This document shows positions 31,760-43,700 of a DNA stretch of 64,000 nucleotides, piece after piece (the first letter of the stretch is position 1; each line of letters begins with the position of its first letter). Source of the DNA: Lota lota (Eukaryota; Chordata; Actinopteri; Gadiformes; Lotidae); the NCBI GenBank assembly GCA_026745465.1, contig JACYXH010000583.1:62001-126000 (forward strand), in the 5' to 3' direction. Below the pieces are notes generated by a model. The model had not been told where the DNA came from, did not search any database, and saw only the letters and a list, made by a program, of their open reading frames with translations. The translations under genes were made by a program, and so were the position numbers.

Positions 31760-32270
31760 GGCCTTTGTTTGATAATAAAATAATCAAACGACCAAAACCA
31801 CTAATGTTGTTTCATGAATTATAATATCTACTATGTGAGATCTGAGAGAACTGCATTAATGTTGTACTGCTTTCATTTGACAAGAAGGAATTCATTCGGA
31901 AAAGAACCCTTGACTATTGTAAAATATAACCCATGATACGTGATTCGATTACATATACTATATTGATCAATATCTGATTACTGCTGAATGTTTTTTACAC
32001 ATTTAACAACATGAAATTGTAAACAGTTGCAGGTGCATGTTAAAAGTCTCTAGTTTCTTAAACAAAACGAGTATATTAGTTTATACTTCTGAAATATGAA
32101 TGACAACAATCAAATGTTTGTACACTTTTTTATTTCAATAAAATTTTACAAAAGGTAGAATGGGGTCATTTTCTGTGGAATAGGTACATTTACGGTATAA
32201 TATGTATTCAGTTGAACAGGTACATTCTCAGAACAATATGTATTCAGTAGAATAGGTACATTCTCTACAA
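31760..32270 (+). other. TRIM 3' UTR and flank
   Basis: AT-rich. Possible AATAAA signals near 31774 and 32138. A short ATATGTATTCAGTAGAA unit is repeated about four times at 32200-32290 and once more near 33110. Confidence 0.5.
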
Positions 32271-32870
32271 TATGTATTCAGTAGAACAGGTGCATTCTCC
32301 TTACTCTCCTTCGCTCTCTCCCCCTCATTCTCTCATTCTCTTCCCCTCCTCTCACTCTCCCTCCCTCTTTCCTTCCCTCTTAGTGTCTCTTCACCTCTTT
32401 TCCCCTCCCTTTCCCTCTCTCTCTCTCTCTCCACCTTCCCTCTTCCCCCCTCCCTCCCTCTCCCTCCCTCTCTCCTACAGTGAAGCTGACTGTCATCGAT
32501 GTCTCTGTCAACAGCATTGGGCCTGTGTGTCACTCCGTCCACTGCCGCCACCTAGCGGCCGCCGGCTGCCACTTCTCCTCGTGCTTCTGTTTACACACAC
32601 TGCCAGCAATCACCAATCTACGCTCCCTATTTCTCCATCGCGCTTCCTAGCAGCCGACGCCAGTTCGTTGTTACTCTCCACCCGGTAGTTTCTTCGTTCC
32701 CTCAATCCTGACTCGTGATTCTCTCTCTCCCTCCCTCCCTCCCCCTCTCTCTCTCCCACCTTCCCTTTCTCTCTCTCACTCTGTCCTCCCCTCTCCCTCC
32801 CTCTCTCCTACAGTGAAGCTGACTGTCATCGATGTCTCTGTGTCAACAGCATTATCTCTGTGTCTTCCAA
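32271..32870. repeat. CT-rich tracts with duplicated exon-like piece
   Basis: Two CT-rich blocks each end in CTCCTACAG followed by TGAAGCTGACTGTCATCGAT (32480 and 32814). The piece reads like an acceptor plus VKLTVIDVSV, the end of an Ig-type domain, but no matching upstream domain was found. It is a duplicated fragment at best. An LTR fossil lies between the copies. Confidence 0.4.
32535..32715 (+). mobile_element. Gypsy LTR fragment (fossil)
   Basis: CCACCTAGCGGCCGCCGGCTGCC through CAGCCGACGCCAGTTCG resembles the middle of the LTRs at 26671, 52717 and 57135. Only about 180 bp remain. More diverged than the others. Confidence 0.6.
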
Positions 32871-33219
32871 TCTAAATGTTCAGTCAAAGTTCATTTCTCT
32901 CTCCATCTCTCTGTCCCCTCTCCTCTTGTTCCTGTTTTTATACGTTTAATGATTGCAAATTGCAAACGACTACAGGAGGTAGAAAATATTGACAATGTGA
33001 AGTGTTAATTTTGTTAACATAATAAAATGTTTCTAAACATTTTTGATTTAAATTCAAATTTACAAAAGTGGAATGGGACAAATTCAGTGGAAAATGAGCA
33101 TTCTCTACAATATGTATTTAGTAGAATAGCTATATTCTCAATCTGTATTGTACTGAATAATCTCTCTCTCAATCTGTATTGTACTGAATAATCTCTCTCA
33201 ATCTGTCTTGTACTGAATA
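32871..33219. other. AT-rich DNA, no gene recognised
   Basis: Contains a short tandem ATCTGTATTGTACTGAATA-type repeat at 33140-33225. Confidence 0.4.

Positions 33220-33221
<2 letters not shown>

Positions 33222-33288
<67 letters not shown>
33222..33288. repeat. (CT)n microsatellite
   Basis: Uninterrupted CT run that ends in TGCAG, a possible acceptor. Confidence 0.95.
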
Positions 33289-33289
<1 letters not shown>

Positions 33290-33290
<1 letters not shown>

Positions 33291-33960
33291 GGATGTCTTT
33301 GGTCAGACAGAAATGGAGAGAGACACAGAAGACATCAGCAGTCCCACTAGAGATGTGTTTCAAGACATTGTGTCAGCCCGGCTCCAGCGCAGCGGCCCAG
33401 ACGGCCCAGGGGAGCGCTGGTAGACGGAGCAGACCGCCGCTCTCCCCCAGCTGGCCCCCGGGAGCGCATTAGCGCTGGCCCCGCTCAGCGCCGTTGGAAA
33501 CACCTGCGACGGAGGAGGAGGAGGAGGAGGAGGAGGAGGAGGAACGCCAGCAGACACGGGACTCGGGGTGACTTGTTTTAAGGTTTGTCCTGCCAAACGT
33601 GTAAACGGGCTGCGTGTGTGTGTCGTGTGTCGCAGAGCGGAGAACGCAGCCTAACGCCACGAACATCCAACAGCCTGGGGGAGAGGATGCTCGCGGGTAG
33701 AGGACCGTTTCCCTCTTCCCTAGAACCGGAGCCGCCCTGGGGAACGGACGTTGGAGCGCAGCTACCCGGAACGAGAAGCTGGACCAACCCCTCGGAGGGG
33801 CAGTGACGCTACGCTGACGAGTGGCGTCCGGGACTGTACTACCCCCCCCCTCCCCCCCAGGACGACGCCCTGAAGCACGCCTGAAGCCACGTCCTCGCCC
33901 GTGACGGCCAGGCCCGGGAGTCGGTGAGTAACCTACCCCACCCCCATTCCAGCACCAGGC
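33290..33960 (+). other. CpG-island-like stretch, possible orphan first exon
   Basis: Dense in CpG, unlike its surroundings, with a GAG trinucleotide run at 33512-33543. A good donor (CGGGAGTCG/GTGAGTAA) is at about 33921-33923. Open frames here show no family resemblance. It could be the promoter and untranslated first exon of a gene whose body is not in view; the next 200 bp contain a retroelement fossil. Confidence 0.35.
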
Positions 33961-34011
33961 CGGGCTTGCTTTATCGGGTAGTAGAGGGGGGGGGGGGGGG
34001 GGAGCAGTGAC

Positions 34012-34203
34012 CCAGCAGTTGGTGGTGCCCCCACCCCTACATGAGCAAAGTCCTTTACATGGCCCATTCCCATGTACTAGGGGCTCACCTAGGCATGGAC
34101 TAGACTAGAGACACAATCCTAGAGCGGGTTTACTGGCCCGGGGTTAAGAGGGACGTCACTCAGCACTGTCAGGCGTGTCCGGAGTGCCAGCGCACCGCCC
34201 CGA
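34012..34203 (+). mobile_element. Ty3/Gypsy integrase fragment (fossil)
   Basis: Short remnant with the integrase zinc-binding pattern: AHSHVLGAHLG (H..H part), YWPGVKRDV, then CQACPECQRTAPR (C..C part). The rest of the element is absent. It is broken and small, and of a different Gypsy lineage from the element at 52.7-57.6 kb judging by sequence. Confidence 0.75.
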
Positions 34204-34335
34204 GATTTGTCAATTCTTTATTGACAACTATCAAAGGGATCAAACACAATAAAGCCCAAGAGCTTATTTCCATTGTGGTCCTTTTGGGTGTAAGTGTATG
34301 TTATCTCTGTGAGCGTATGAATAGATATATTTAAG

Positions 34336-34383
<48 letters not shown>

Positions 34384-34689
34384 AAAACATACTTCTTCAT
34401 TTTTTACTTTCGTTTCCTGAACCAGACTTCCTGTTCTCCGCTAACCACGGATGTTTCATAACAACCCGTGGCTCCCAACTTTAAACACAGATTAGCGTCT
34501 GGTTTGCATGAACACTCGTATTTGAGCACTTTGTGTGAGTCGATGTGTCCTCGTATATAACTAGAATCAATACGATGGATGACAGTTACCATCACTGTGG
34601 AAAAGGCTCTCTGGTGATGGACCATTCCGACCACCCCCACGGCTAGCAAAGTGGTTCTGCCTTCTTAGAACTCATTATGGTTCCTGTAG

Positions 34690-34690
<1 letters not shown>
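34204..34690. other. Non-coding, with GT tract at 34341-34381
   Basis: No gene recognised. Confidence 0.4.

Positions 34691-34772
<82 letters not shown>
34691..34772. repeat. (CA)n microsatellite, about 40 repeats
   Basis: Uninterrupted CA run. Confidence 0.98.
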
Positions 34773-34775
<3 letters not shown>

Positions 34776-34914
34776 TCGGTGTAATGAAACAAGAAATTAC
34801 AATGATCAAAAGTCTAACCTGTAAAACACTTTCATAAACACCATGGATCAAACCAGGAAACAGACCAGGAACAATATTGGATGTCTGTTGAAGTCATTCA
34901 AATAATCAATACTT

Positions 34915-35165
34915 AATCAGAATCATAATTTGCTTTATTGCCAACGAAGTATAACACGTACAAGGAATTTGTCTTGGTATTTGGTGCAAGCAATAACAAC
35001 AACAAAACATAAATATGAAAATAGAATTATTTGCAATTAGAAATAATATATAAAATATAAACAGACTATATAAAAAAGACAGAATATACAGAGTATGTTT
35101 TAAAAACTTAAAAATGTAGCTGTACAGTTGTGCAGGAATGTGCAAATGTTCACAGTTTTAAGTTG
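34915..35165 (+). repeat. Common teleost interspersed repeat
   Basis: Contains TTTATTGCC, ACAAGGAATTTGTCTTGGTA, ATATACAG and AGCTGTACAGTTGTGCAGG. I recall this sequence as widely dispersed in fish genomes. The class (SINE or non-autonomous DNA element) is uncertain. Confidence 0.5.
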
Positions 35166-35579
35166 AACAACATGTGCAATGTGCAAGAAACTAAAAGATG
35201 AAAGGCTGTGCATCGCTGCACCTGTCCTCCACACTTCACACACCTCCACCCAACGCTGAACACCAACTTAATGGTGTGGAAATGCAAGACGCAGTGTAGT
35301 GACAACAAGTGTCTCCAATTCTCATAGCTTTTATAGATTTGAACTCTGGAGACATCATAAACACGCTTTGCACATGCCGTCATGACAAACCCCGCATCAA
35401 TAAACAGGATGTAGAAGCGTTTCACTGATTCTAAAGGTGAACTGCTTGTGATTGACGCGTTTCAGCGTGTAGAACAAACGCAGCAGCGTTTTAGTGGAGC
35501 AGTGAACATGCAGCAGCGAGTCGGCCTGCCGACGGAGAATCCTTCTCAGCAGCTCGAGTAGGTGTGTGCGTAATCCCTG
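35166..35579. other. No gene recognised
   Basis: Mixed composition, becoming CpG-richer toward 35579. Confidence 0.4.
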
Positions 35580-35665
35580 CCCGTTTCTATTGGTCCGCAG
35601 TTAGGGCTCCGCAGTAAAGCATATAAAAGCACGGAGCCAAAGACACACTCAGCGGTCCAAGGCAC
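35580..35665 (+). promoter_or_regulatory. CCAAT-TATA promoter-like element
   Basis: Inverted CCAAT (ATTGG, 35589-35593) is followed 28 bp later by TATAAAA (35622-35628) in GC-rich DNA. This is the best-formed TATA promoter in the window. Transcripts would run rightward through the CpG-rich module toward the NLR2 5' exon. Confidence 0.45.
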
Positions 35666-35709
35666 AAGCCCATAAGGCGAAGCCTAGACGGCGTGGCCTA
35701 CATGAAATA

Positions 35710-35845
35710 TAACAGATGTGTTTATTGCCGCTACGCTCGCTGCAGGAACGCGCCCCGGCGTGCACGCGCACAGTGCACACACGAGCAGCAGAGCTATGAG
35801 AGCAGCAGACAGCGGATTCAGTCAGAGTAGGAAGTAGAGGCGCAA
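35710..35845 (+). repeat. CpG-rich repeat module, copy 4
   Basis: Core of the 5333-5515 module without its left end (the CCGATCCAACATTC part is missing). Confidence 0.8.
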
Positions 35846-35849
35846 GCAG

Positions 35850-35972
35850 CGCTGCGTGTTTGTGTGTGTGTGTGTGTGGCTATGATTGCGCGCGTCTGTG
35901 TGTGTGTGTGTGTGTGTGGGAGGGGGGGTGTCTGCGCGCGTCTGTGTGTGTGTGACTGTGACTGCGCGCGTC

Positions 35973-36003
<31 letters not shown>

Positions 36004-36027
36004 TTGTGTGCGGCTGTGTCTGCGCGC

Positions 36028-36116
<89 letters not shown>
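35850..36116. repeat. (GT)n microsatellite, compound
   Basis: GT runs with repeated TGCGCGCGTCTGTGTG interruptions, then about 75 bp of pure GT. Reading frames are artefacts. Confidence 0.95.
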
Positions 36117-36154
36117 CGGCTGTGTCTGCGCGTGTCTGTGAGCGTGTTGACTTT

Positions 36155-36489
36155 CTTTGAAAACACGTGACAATTGACGACAGCCTCAAACCGGGCCAGC
36201 CCCCGATTGGCTAGCACAGAAAGGAGGCGGTTCCTGTGTGTTAACCGACGCTGTGATTGGCTGTCTGGACTCCCCACTGCGCCATAGTCCTGTCTCTTCC
36301 TCATTTAAAGTTAGGTCTTTCTCAGCGAGGAGCCCTTAACACAGTCTTTCTCTAGATCGTATTTTAATCAATTTTACCTGATTTACTTGATTTAGGAACA
36401 CTTTAACCTCCTTTTCTTCCCTTGCGTTTATACTTTTATAACTTTATACCGTATGGGGCAGAATACATTTTAATCACGGAATTGATAAG
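36155..36489 (+). promoter_or_regulatory. NLR2 promoter and non-coding first exon (copy C)
   Basis: CACGTG at 36164-36169 in the same position relative to the 5' exon as in copy A, two inverted CCAAT boxes (ATTGG at 36206 and 36256), then the 5' UTR exon block ending GATAAG/GTAGGCC at 36489. The next exon would be 38705. Confidence 0.55.
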
Positions 36490-36967
36490 GTAGGCCTACA
36501 GTTTATATTGTCTTTAGGTTACTGGTATATAATAATGATCTCATCTTGGTAAATGTGTCCGTATAACGGACTATCAATTAAAGACAGTTTACATTAGAGA
36601 AATACAACGTTAGTTAATGTTTCACTGTTGTGCTTTTCTGACCGATGTGGTAAATTGAACATTGCGTTCAGTATTCAAGTGATTAATTTGTCTTGATGCT
36701 ACTCAAAATGAAAGGAAGGACATGACAGAAATCCTTTGAATGTCCTTATATTTAAATCACAAGTTAAATATTTGTGTGTTGCGCAGAAGACTGGGGATGG
36801 GCCCGTTTTATAAACCCTAAAGTAATGCTAAGGAAATGCTAAAATAATTACTCAAGTAAATGCTCAAGTAAGGACAAACAGAACAAACAATAATAACAGT
36901 ATAAACAGTATAAATTATAAAGTGGCCCAGTGACAGTACAATTCACAGTATATAAAGTGTGTATATG
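36490..36967 (+). other. NLR2 intron 1, left part
   Basis: Similar to intron 1 of NLR gene 1 for the first about 250 bp. No exon. Confidence 0.5.
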
Positions 36968-37673
36968 TTCAGGTTGAGTAGTTAGTTAATGTTTCAGTCA
37001 AAGTTAAACATTTTCTGCTTTATGAATGTTTTCCACAATCACACACTGTGGTATTATTGTCAATTGGTGGACTGTATGTTTATTGTCGGAGTACAAATTA
37101 TTTCCATTGTGCCCATCCATGTCACATCTTTATGTTAACTCATATAGGTGGTAGAGGCATTCATTTTCTTTGGTTATACTTTACTCAAGATTGTTTTTGT
37201 CACAACTACCTCAAGCCAGTGATCATTGGTAGACAATTTCAACTCTTAAACACATGTGGTTGATTATGTCTACTTTATATAGGTTTAATAATAAGGTAAC
37301 GAGTGGATTTTAATCACAGAGTATCTCACTGCCTTACATGTGATATAACTAATGTTTAAGCGATCAATTATTTATGATGTTATCTATGAAGGAGGGTAAT
37401 TGTATATACAATTAGTGGGGAACTTGGGTGGGGGACACAGGGGAAGTGCCTACTTTCCAGGCCTAATGCATAGGGTGTTGTGATTGGTCAGTGCATGTAG
37501 GAGGAATCCACACATTTTGGGAATGTAACCTGAAGCCTTATCCTAAACGGGAGTTTTTTGCAAACCAACTCAGGTTTTGTTGTTACTTGCTACAAGTGAT
37601 ATTAAAGTCTTTCTCTTTCAAACTTCGGCTTTCTCAACCTCTCTTAGTTTGTTAAAGTGTTGTGTTTATCCAC
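36968..37673 (+). mobile_element. LTR-like repeat, second copy (fossil)
   Basis: Diverged, shorter relative of 19843-20879, ending in the same TCCACGACA with the same AATAAAG-type signal region (TTAAAG here). In NLR2 intron 1, sense with the gene. Confidence 0.45.
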
Positions 37674-37889
37674 GACAACAACTGTGTATCATTTTTCGTA
37701 CAGTAGTGACACATATTGGTATACAACTTAACCTACCTTGCTTAGCGTTGTTAATAAAGTAGGCAATATTCTTTACTTTCTGGCGGCATATTACTTAATA
37801 AATATTGGCTGGGAAAAAAACATGTGTCTGTATCAAATGGTTACCGAGGACACACTGCTACCAGAAAGTTTCACATAAAGAAATAATAA

Positions 37890-38295
37890 TCTGAAGCTAT
37901 GTTTAACACATGAACCCTTCTGTTCTTGTGTCATCAGGTGTGGTGAACTGGAACACATTTTCAGAGGGGTGTGGAAGGACCTACCGCATTCCTCTCTGTA
38001 AATGATCTTGCAGGATACTGCAGTATTAACTGTTTTTATGTGGCTGGATGCACTTTTGAACCTTTTCAACTCTTGGCTCAAGGTAATGTTTTGCCACCTT
38101 TTTAATATTTAATGTTTTGCCCCCCTGGTTTGAGCAGTTTTTGCTCAAACAGTTTGAACTACTGTTATTTGGCAGTCGTGTTCTCCAGACTTTGAAGCTA
38201 CTTAAAGTTAAATCAGCTCAAGGAGTTGAAAGGCTCTTTCCAAGACAATGAAGCAAAAACACTTTTCACAATTGGTTTAACTTGAATCTGTTATT
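37890..38295 (+). repeat. Intron module, copy 1
   Basis: About 350 bp (CTTCTCTGTAAATGATC-like start, then TTTGAGCAGTTTTTGCTC and CAGACTTTGAAGCTACTT) recurs at 39575-39905 in the next intron of the same gene. Both copies are open for short stretches but show no recognisable protein. Confidence 0.7.
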
Positions 38296-38515
38296 CTTCG
38301 TGTCACAGGGGGCGTGTCACATGGGGCGTGACGTGTCACAGGGGGCGTGTCACAGGGGGCGTGACGTGTCACAGGGGGCGTGACGTGTCACAGGGGGCGT
38401 GACGTGTCACAGGGGGCGTGACGTGTCACAGGGGGCGTGTCACAGGGGGCGTGATGTGTCACAGGGGGCGTGATGTGTCACAGGGGGCGTGTCACAGGGG
38501 GCACAGCGTGTCACT
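38296..38515. repeat. 14/19-bp minisatellite with CRE-like TGACGTGTCA
   Basis: Units of GTGTCACAGGGGGC with or without GTGAC. About six units create TGACGTGTCAC, a near-palindromic ATF/CREB-like site. Placed in intron 1, 190 bp before the first coding exon of NLR gene 2. Absent from gene 1. Confidence 0.9.
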
Positions 38516-38704
38516 GCTGTACACATCTGTACTGTAGTGAGGTCAGTGTGGTTATGTTGTGGGGTTCAAATTGATGGTTTTATGACGTCTAAAACGGTTT
38601 AGTGGGACAATGATCTACTCTTTCAAGGAGTCATTTCAGTGTTGTCTCAACATCTAAAGTTCAAAAGCCAAATGAAGTGATCAATGAGTTGTGTTTGTGT
38701 CCAG

Positions 38705-38801
38705 GTCTCCAGTCTACTATGGATGAGGAGAGAGAGGAGGGGGGTCCTACCTCTAAAACCACTCTGTCTGGGGAACATGGCCCCCAGAGCAAAGCTAAGA
38801 G
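38705..38801 (+). CDS. NLR2 first coding exon
   Basis: ATG 38719, [18 protein letters not shown]; donor GTAAGA. 14 nt of 5' UTR follow the acceptor. Confidence 0.85.
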
Positions 38802-40694
38802 GTAAGAAGAGGATCTCTCACTGTCTGTGACTGTTGTCCATCTCAGAGCTCAGCAGTGATATATCATGACTCCATCATTAGTCTGAGTAAAAGCTGTGTG
38901 TTTGTGTTGTGTTGAAGCCCAGAGCAGCAGGAGAGAGCAGACTCCCCTGGACCCAGCTGTGTCTCCATGAGGAGTGACCACACTATGGAACAACCTGTTC
39001 ACTTTAAAGATGGAAATCAGTCTATTGGGAAAAGGTAAGGATTTATCAGAGATTGTAAAATACAGCATCTATAAAACATCCATAAATACTTGTTCTTGTT
39101 TTTCTAGAAGAGTCCAGCAGGAGAGAGCAGACTCCCCTGGACCCAGCTGTGTCTCCATGAGGAGTTACTGGTCTATGGATATTCCTCCTTACTTTAAAGA
39201 TGGACGCCCTTCCAGAGAGGAGAGGTAGGAGTTTCAAACAGACTGGAGTGGAGGCATGGAGGGGGCTTCTTCAGCGGGTGGGGGACGAGGCTTTTAAAGA
39301 CCTCGTCCCACTGCAAGCAAAAGTTGTGTTGCTCATATGTGGCTCAGATTCGATTATTATTTTTTTCAGAACGCTGTGAACAGCACAAGTCACATGGAAT
39401 CTGATCTTTCCTATTCTGATCTGGGCCACTGTCATACGTGATCCTAAATCTGATACAGGTTTTCTCTTAAATAGTGCATTGTCCTGCCGTGCAATCTCAT
39501 CAAAACTTTGCACAAAGTTCAAACCACCAATGCATTCAGCATTCAGTGCAAATGTCTTTACAAAGACTGTGAAGGCTACAGGGGATGTGGACACAGAGGA
39601 AAACTGCAAGGATTCTTCTCTGTAAATGATCTATTTATGCGGCTGGGTGCACTTTTGAACCTCGTCAACTCTTGGTTCAAGTTAATGTTTGCCACGTTTT
39701 TAATGTTCAATGTTTTGCCCCCCTTGTTTGAGCCGTTTTTGCTCAAACTGTTTGAGCTACTGTTATTTGGCAGTCGTGTTCTCCAGACTTTGAAGCTACT
39801 TAAAGGTAAATCAGTTCAAGGAGATTAAAGGCTCTTTCCAAGAGAATAAAGCAAAAACACACTTTTCACAATTGATTTCTCTTTAATCTGTTATTCTTCC
39901 GTGTTATTATTCTTCTGAGCTTGTCTGCAGTTTTTTGACAACATAGCAGGAACAGCATGCTTGTCATACATTTTAAATATTGCCAATATTGACATTGATC
40001 AATTGTACACTCATTCATAATGTGCAGTACATTTATTGTTCTAGCCCACAGTCAGGTAAACACTGCAATGCCAGTAACGTTAATCTGTGGTTGTGCTAGT
40101 AATGGAGATTTATCTTCTTTATAGATGAGAAAAGTACCCTGTTATCTACATAGGGCAAACTCATCCAGATATTCATGACAGTTGGACATTGAAGCAGTTT
40201 TGTACTTGTCAGTGTTGATCAAACAGCTTTTTAATTCTGGTAATTCGAGTTTTAAGCATTAGGTTACTCAGAGCTAGTAATAACATCTCAGTAACAAGTT
40301 ATAATATCTTATCAAGATAAATGACAAAAAAGCTTGAAACGAGGAAAATGCTCCAACATAAACACTGCCTTGTAAGAAGAAATATATTGTCAGCATAAAA
40401 CAAGCATATATTGCCTTGATTTCAGATATTTAATCTTACTTAGATATAAATAATTGCAGTTTGAGTAAAAGCTGTGTGTGTGTTGTGTTGAAGCCCAGAG
40501 CAGCAGGAGAGAGCAGACTCCCCTGGACCCAGCTGTGTCTCCATGAAGAGTGACTGGTCTATGGATATTCCTCCTTACTTTAAAGATGGACGCCCTTCCA
40601 GAGAGGAGAGGTAGGAGTTTCAAACAGACTGGAGTGGCTCAAAACTAATATAACATTTTCCTTTGTACTTTTGCTACTGCTTCCTTTATTTTCT

Positions 40695-40746
<52 letters not shown>

Positions 40747-43700
40747 TGAAAATAAGCAAAGTCCATGTAGATTCAGTTGATGTATTTATTCACACTTGTG
40801 CTCATTGACTGCCTGGCTTGTACCTGTTTCACCTGCGGTCTCAGGTAGCACACACTGTCATCTCCTTCCCCACCTCTAGAGGGAGCCCCGAAACAAGGAA
40901 TCATTCGGTCAACTAAATGCAAAGTTAATATATGTGAATATGAACTGATGTGCAGTAAATAAACAGTGTGCTGTATAACAGAAGATAAAAGGTATGTCGG
41001 GCTCCTGCAAAGATGATGGACACAGACCAGTTGGTTGTTATCAGACTCTACTGGTACTGATGTGTAGAAGATTAATATAATTTTGTGTCTGTGTGTTCTC
41101 TCTCCACAGACAACACCTGGAGAGGTCAAAGGTTACCAGTGCTCATTCTGTACAGCAGCATCAAACAGAGCTGATCAAGGTGTGTAAATGTCCAACAAGA
41201 CATTTGACTTTAGCTCTACATGAACATTAAAAAGCATCTCTTGTGGTGCTAATAGTCTCCAGGCTTCCCTCTTTAGACCAGCAGGATGTGAATCTAGGAC
41301 AGATGCTTCTGATGTCCTCAGTTAGTGCAGAGTAAAGTTCTCCTTGATGTTTGTTCTGTTCCAGAGGGCTGAGGAGAACGCACACGCTTTTCTAGACAAG
41401 GAGCTGAAGAAGCTCTGGAGGGTTCTCTTCCCAGATTACCCACAATGCTCAGAGAGTCAGAGGGAGGAGGAGGTGGATGATCAGAACGAGGAGCAGAGGA
41501 GGCGCGCCATAGAGGGAGTGGTAGACATCACAAAGCTCTGCCTGATGGAGATGAACCAAGAGGAACTGGCCGACACACTGTGGGGCGGTAAGAGACTCTT
41601 ATTTAGCAAACAAGGCATTAAGAAACTTTTATTTTGAAAACTGAATATACTGTTATTTTGAAAAAGTATAAATAGACTCTCAGGTTAAATAGTTTGTTCA
41701 AGATATGTAGGGTTATTGTGGGGATATCAGGTTAATTGGTTTGATCCAGATATGTAGGGTTATTGTGGGGGTATCAAGTTAAATGGTTTGATCCAGATAT
41801 GTAGGGTTATTGTGGGAGTATCAAGTTAAATGGTTTGATCCAGATATGTAGGGTTATTGTAGGTCTATCGGGTTAAATGGTTTTATCCAGATATGTAGGG
41901 TTATTGTGGGTCTATTGTCGTGGACAAAACACAACACTTTAACAAACTAAGAGAGGTGAAGAATGCCGAAGTTTGAAGGATAAATACTTTATTATCACTT
42001 GGAACAAGTAACAACAAAACCTGAGTTGGTTTGGAATCAGGCTTCATGTTATATTCCCAGTATGTGTGGATTCCTCCTACACGTACTGGCCAATCACAAC
42101 ACCCTATGCATCGGGCCTATATATGGGCACCTCTCGTGTCCCCCACCCCAGTTCCCCATTAACTGAACATGTATTTATCCTCCTTCTCCTGATTCTCAGT
42201 ATATTACAATGTAAAGAATCAACATCTTAAACTTTACAGTTCATGTGTAATCATATGTAGAGCAGTGATATACTACGTGATTAAAATCCATTAATCACCT
42301 TATTAATTAAGCTGATTTAAAACAGACAAAATAAACCCCATGTGCTTATGAGATTAAAATTGTCTGTCAACAATCACTGGCTTGAGGTAGTTTACATGTG
42401 TGACAAACACAATCTCGAGTAAAGTAGCCACGTATAATCAAAGAAAACAAATCCCTATACCAGATATATGGGTTAACAAAGATGTGACATGCATGAGCAC
42501 AATGACATCACTTCTACACAGACATTCAAACAATTGACAACAATACCACTTTATGTGATTGTGGATTACATTCATAAAGCAGGCAGTGTTTGACTTTGAC
42601 TGTAGTATTAACTAGGTAACCTTAACACATAAGTCAGTTTAAGTAAAGTGAGAAAAAGGATGCATGGGGCTCCTTTCTTCTTTATGTCATAAAGCCCTCC
42701 CCTTCTCTTCCTCTCAGGATGACGTGAGCCAGGTATAGAGAGGTTTGCCGCTTTTTAGGGGTCAACTTGGATTCAGCTAAGTACCAGGGGTTCATCTCAG
42801 GGGCGGCAGATGGTGTAAATGACACATGAATGTCCCTCGGAATGTTACATTTACATGATTACAACGTAAAGAACTAACATCTTAAACATTACAGTTATAC
42901 CATATGTAGAGCAGTGAGGTACTCTCTGATTGAAATCCACTTGTCACCTTATTAATTTTACTGATATAAAACAGACTTAATAAACCACATGGGCTTATGA
43001 GATGAAATTTTCTGTCAACCATCCCTGGCTTGAGGTGGTTTACATATGTGAAAAACACAATCCTGAGTGCAGTAACAAAGTATAATCAAAGAGGACAAAT
43101 GCCTATACCACATATATGAGTTAACATAAAGATATGACACGCTGACAATCACTTCTACTCAGACAATAAGCAAGCATTCAAACAATTGACAACAATACCA
43201 CTGTTTATGATTGTTTAATACACTCATAAAGCAGGTTGTGTTTGACTTTGACTGTAGTATTAACTAGTTAACCTTAACATATAAGTCAGTATAAGTAAAG
43301 TGAGAGAAAGACTGAAGGGGGCTCCTTTCTTCTATGTGGCCCTCATAAAGCCCTCCCTGTATCTTCCTCTCAGGATGACGTGGGCCAGGTATAGAGAGGT
43401 TTACAGCTTTTAGGGGCCAACTTGGAGTCCGCCAAGTACCTAGTACATATCAGGGGCGGCAGAAGGTGTAAATGATTGACACGTGAATGTCCCTCGGAAT
43501 GTAGGCCCTCATTGACTGTGCTGTTTCCACACTTATTTCCTTTATATGGGTAAGAAAATGGCTTATTTTAAGCATATGGTAAATACATTCATACGGCAGG
43601 CAACATTTAACTTTGACCGTGACATTAGTTAGCACACTGATTTCAGTCATGCAGACAATATAATGCTTATGATTCCTTTAAACCTACGGTAAATTTATGT

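Noticed and set aside
39271-39828. Two frames of about 110 aa in an NLR2 intron
   Set aside because: Not conserved in the sister module at 37.9 kb and without recognisable domains.
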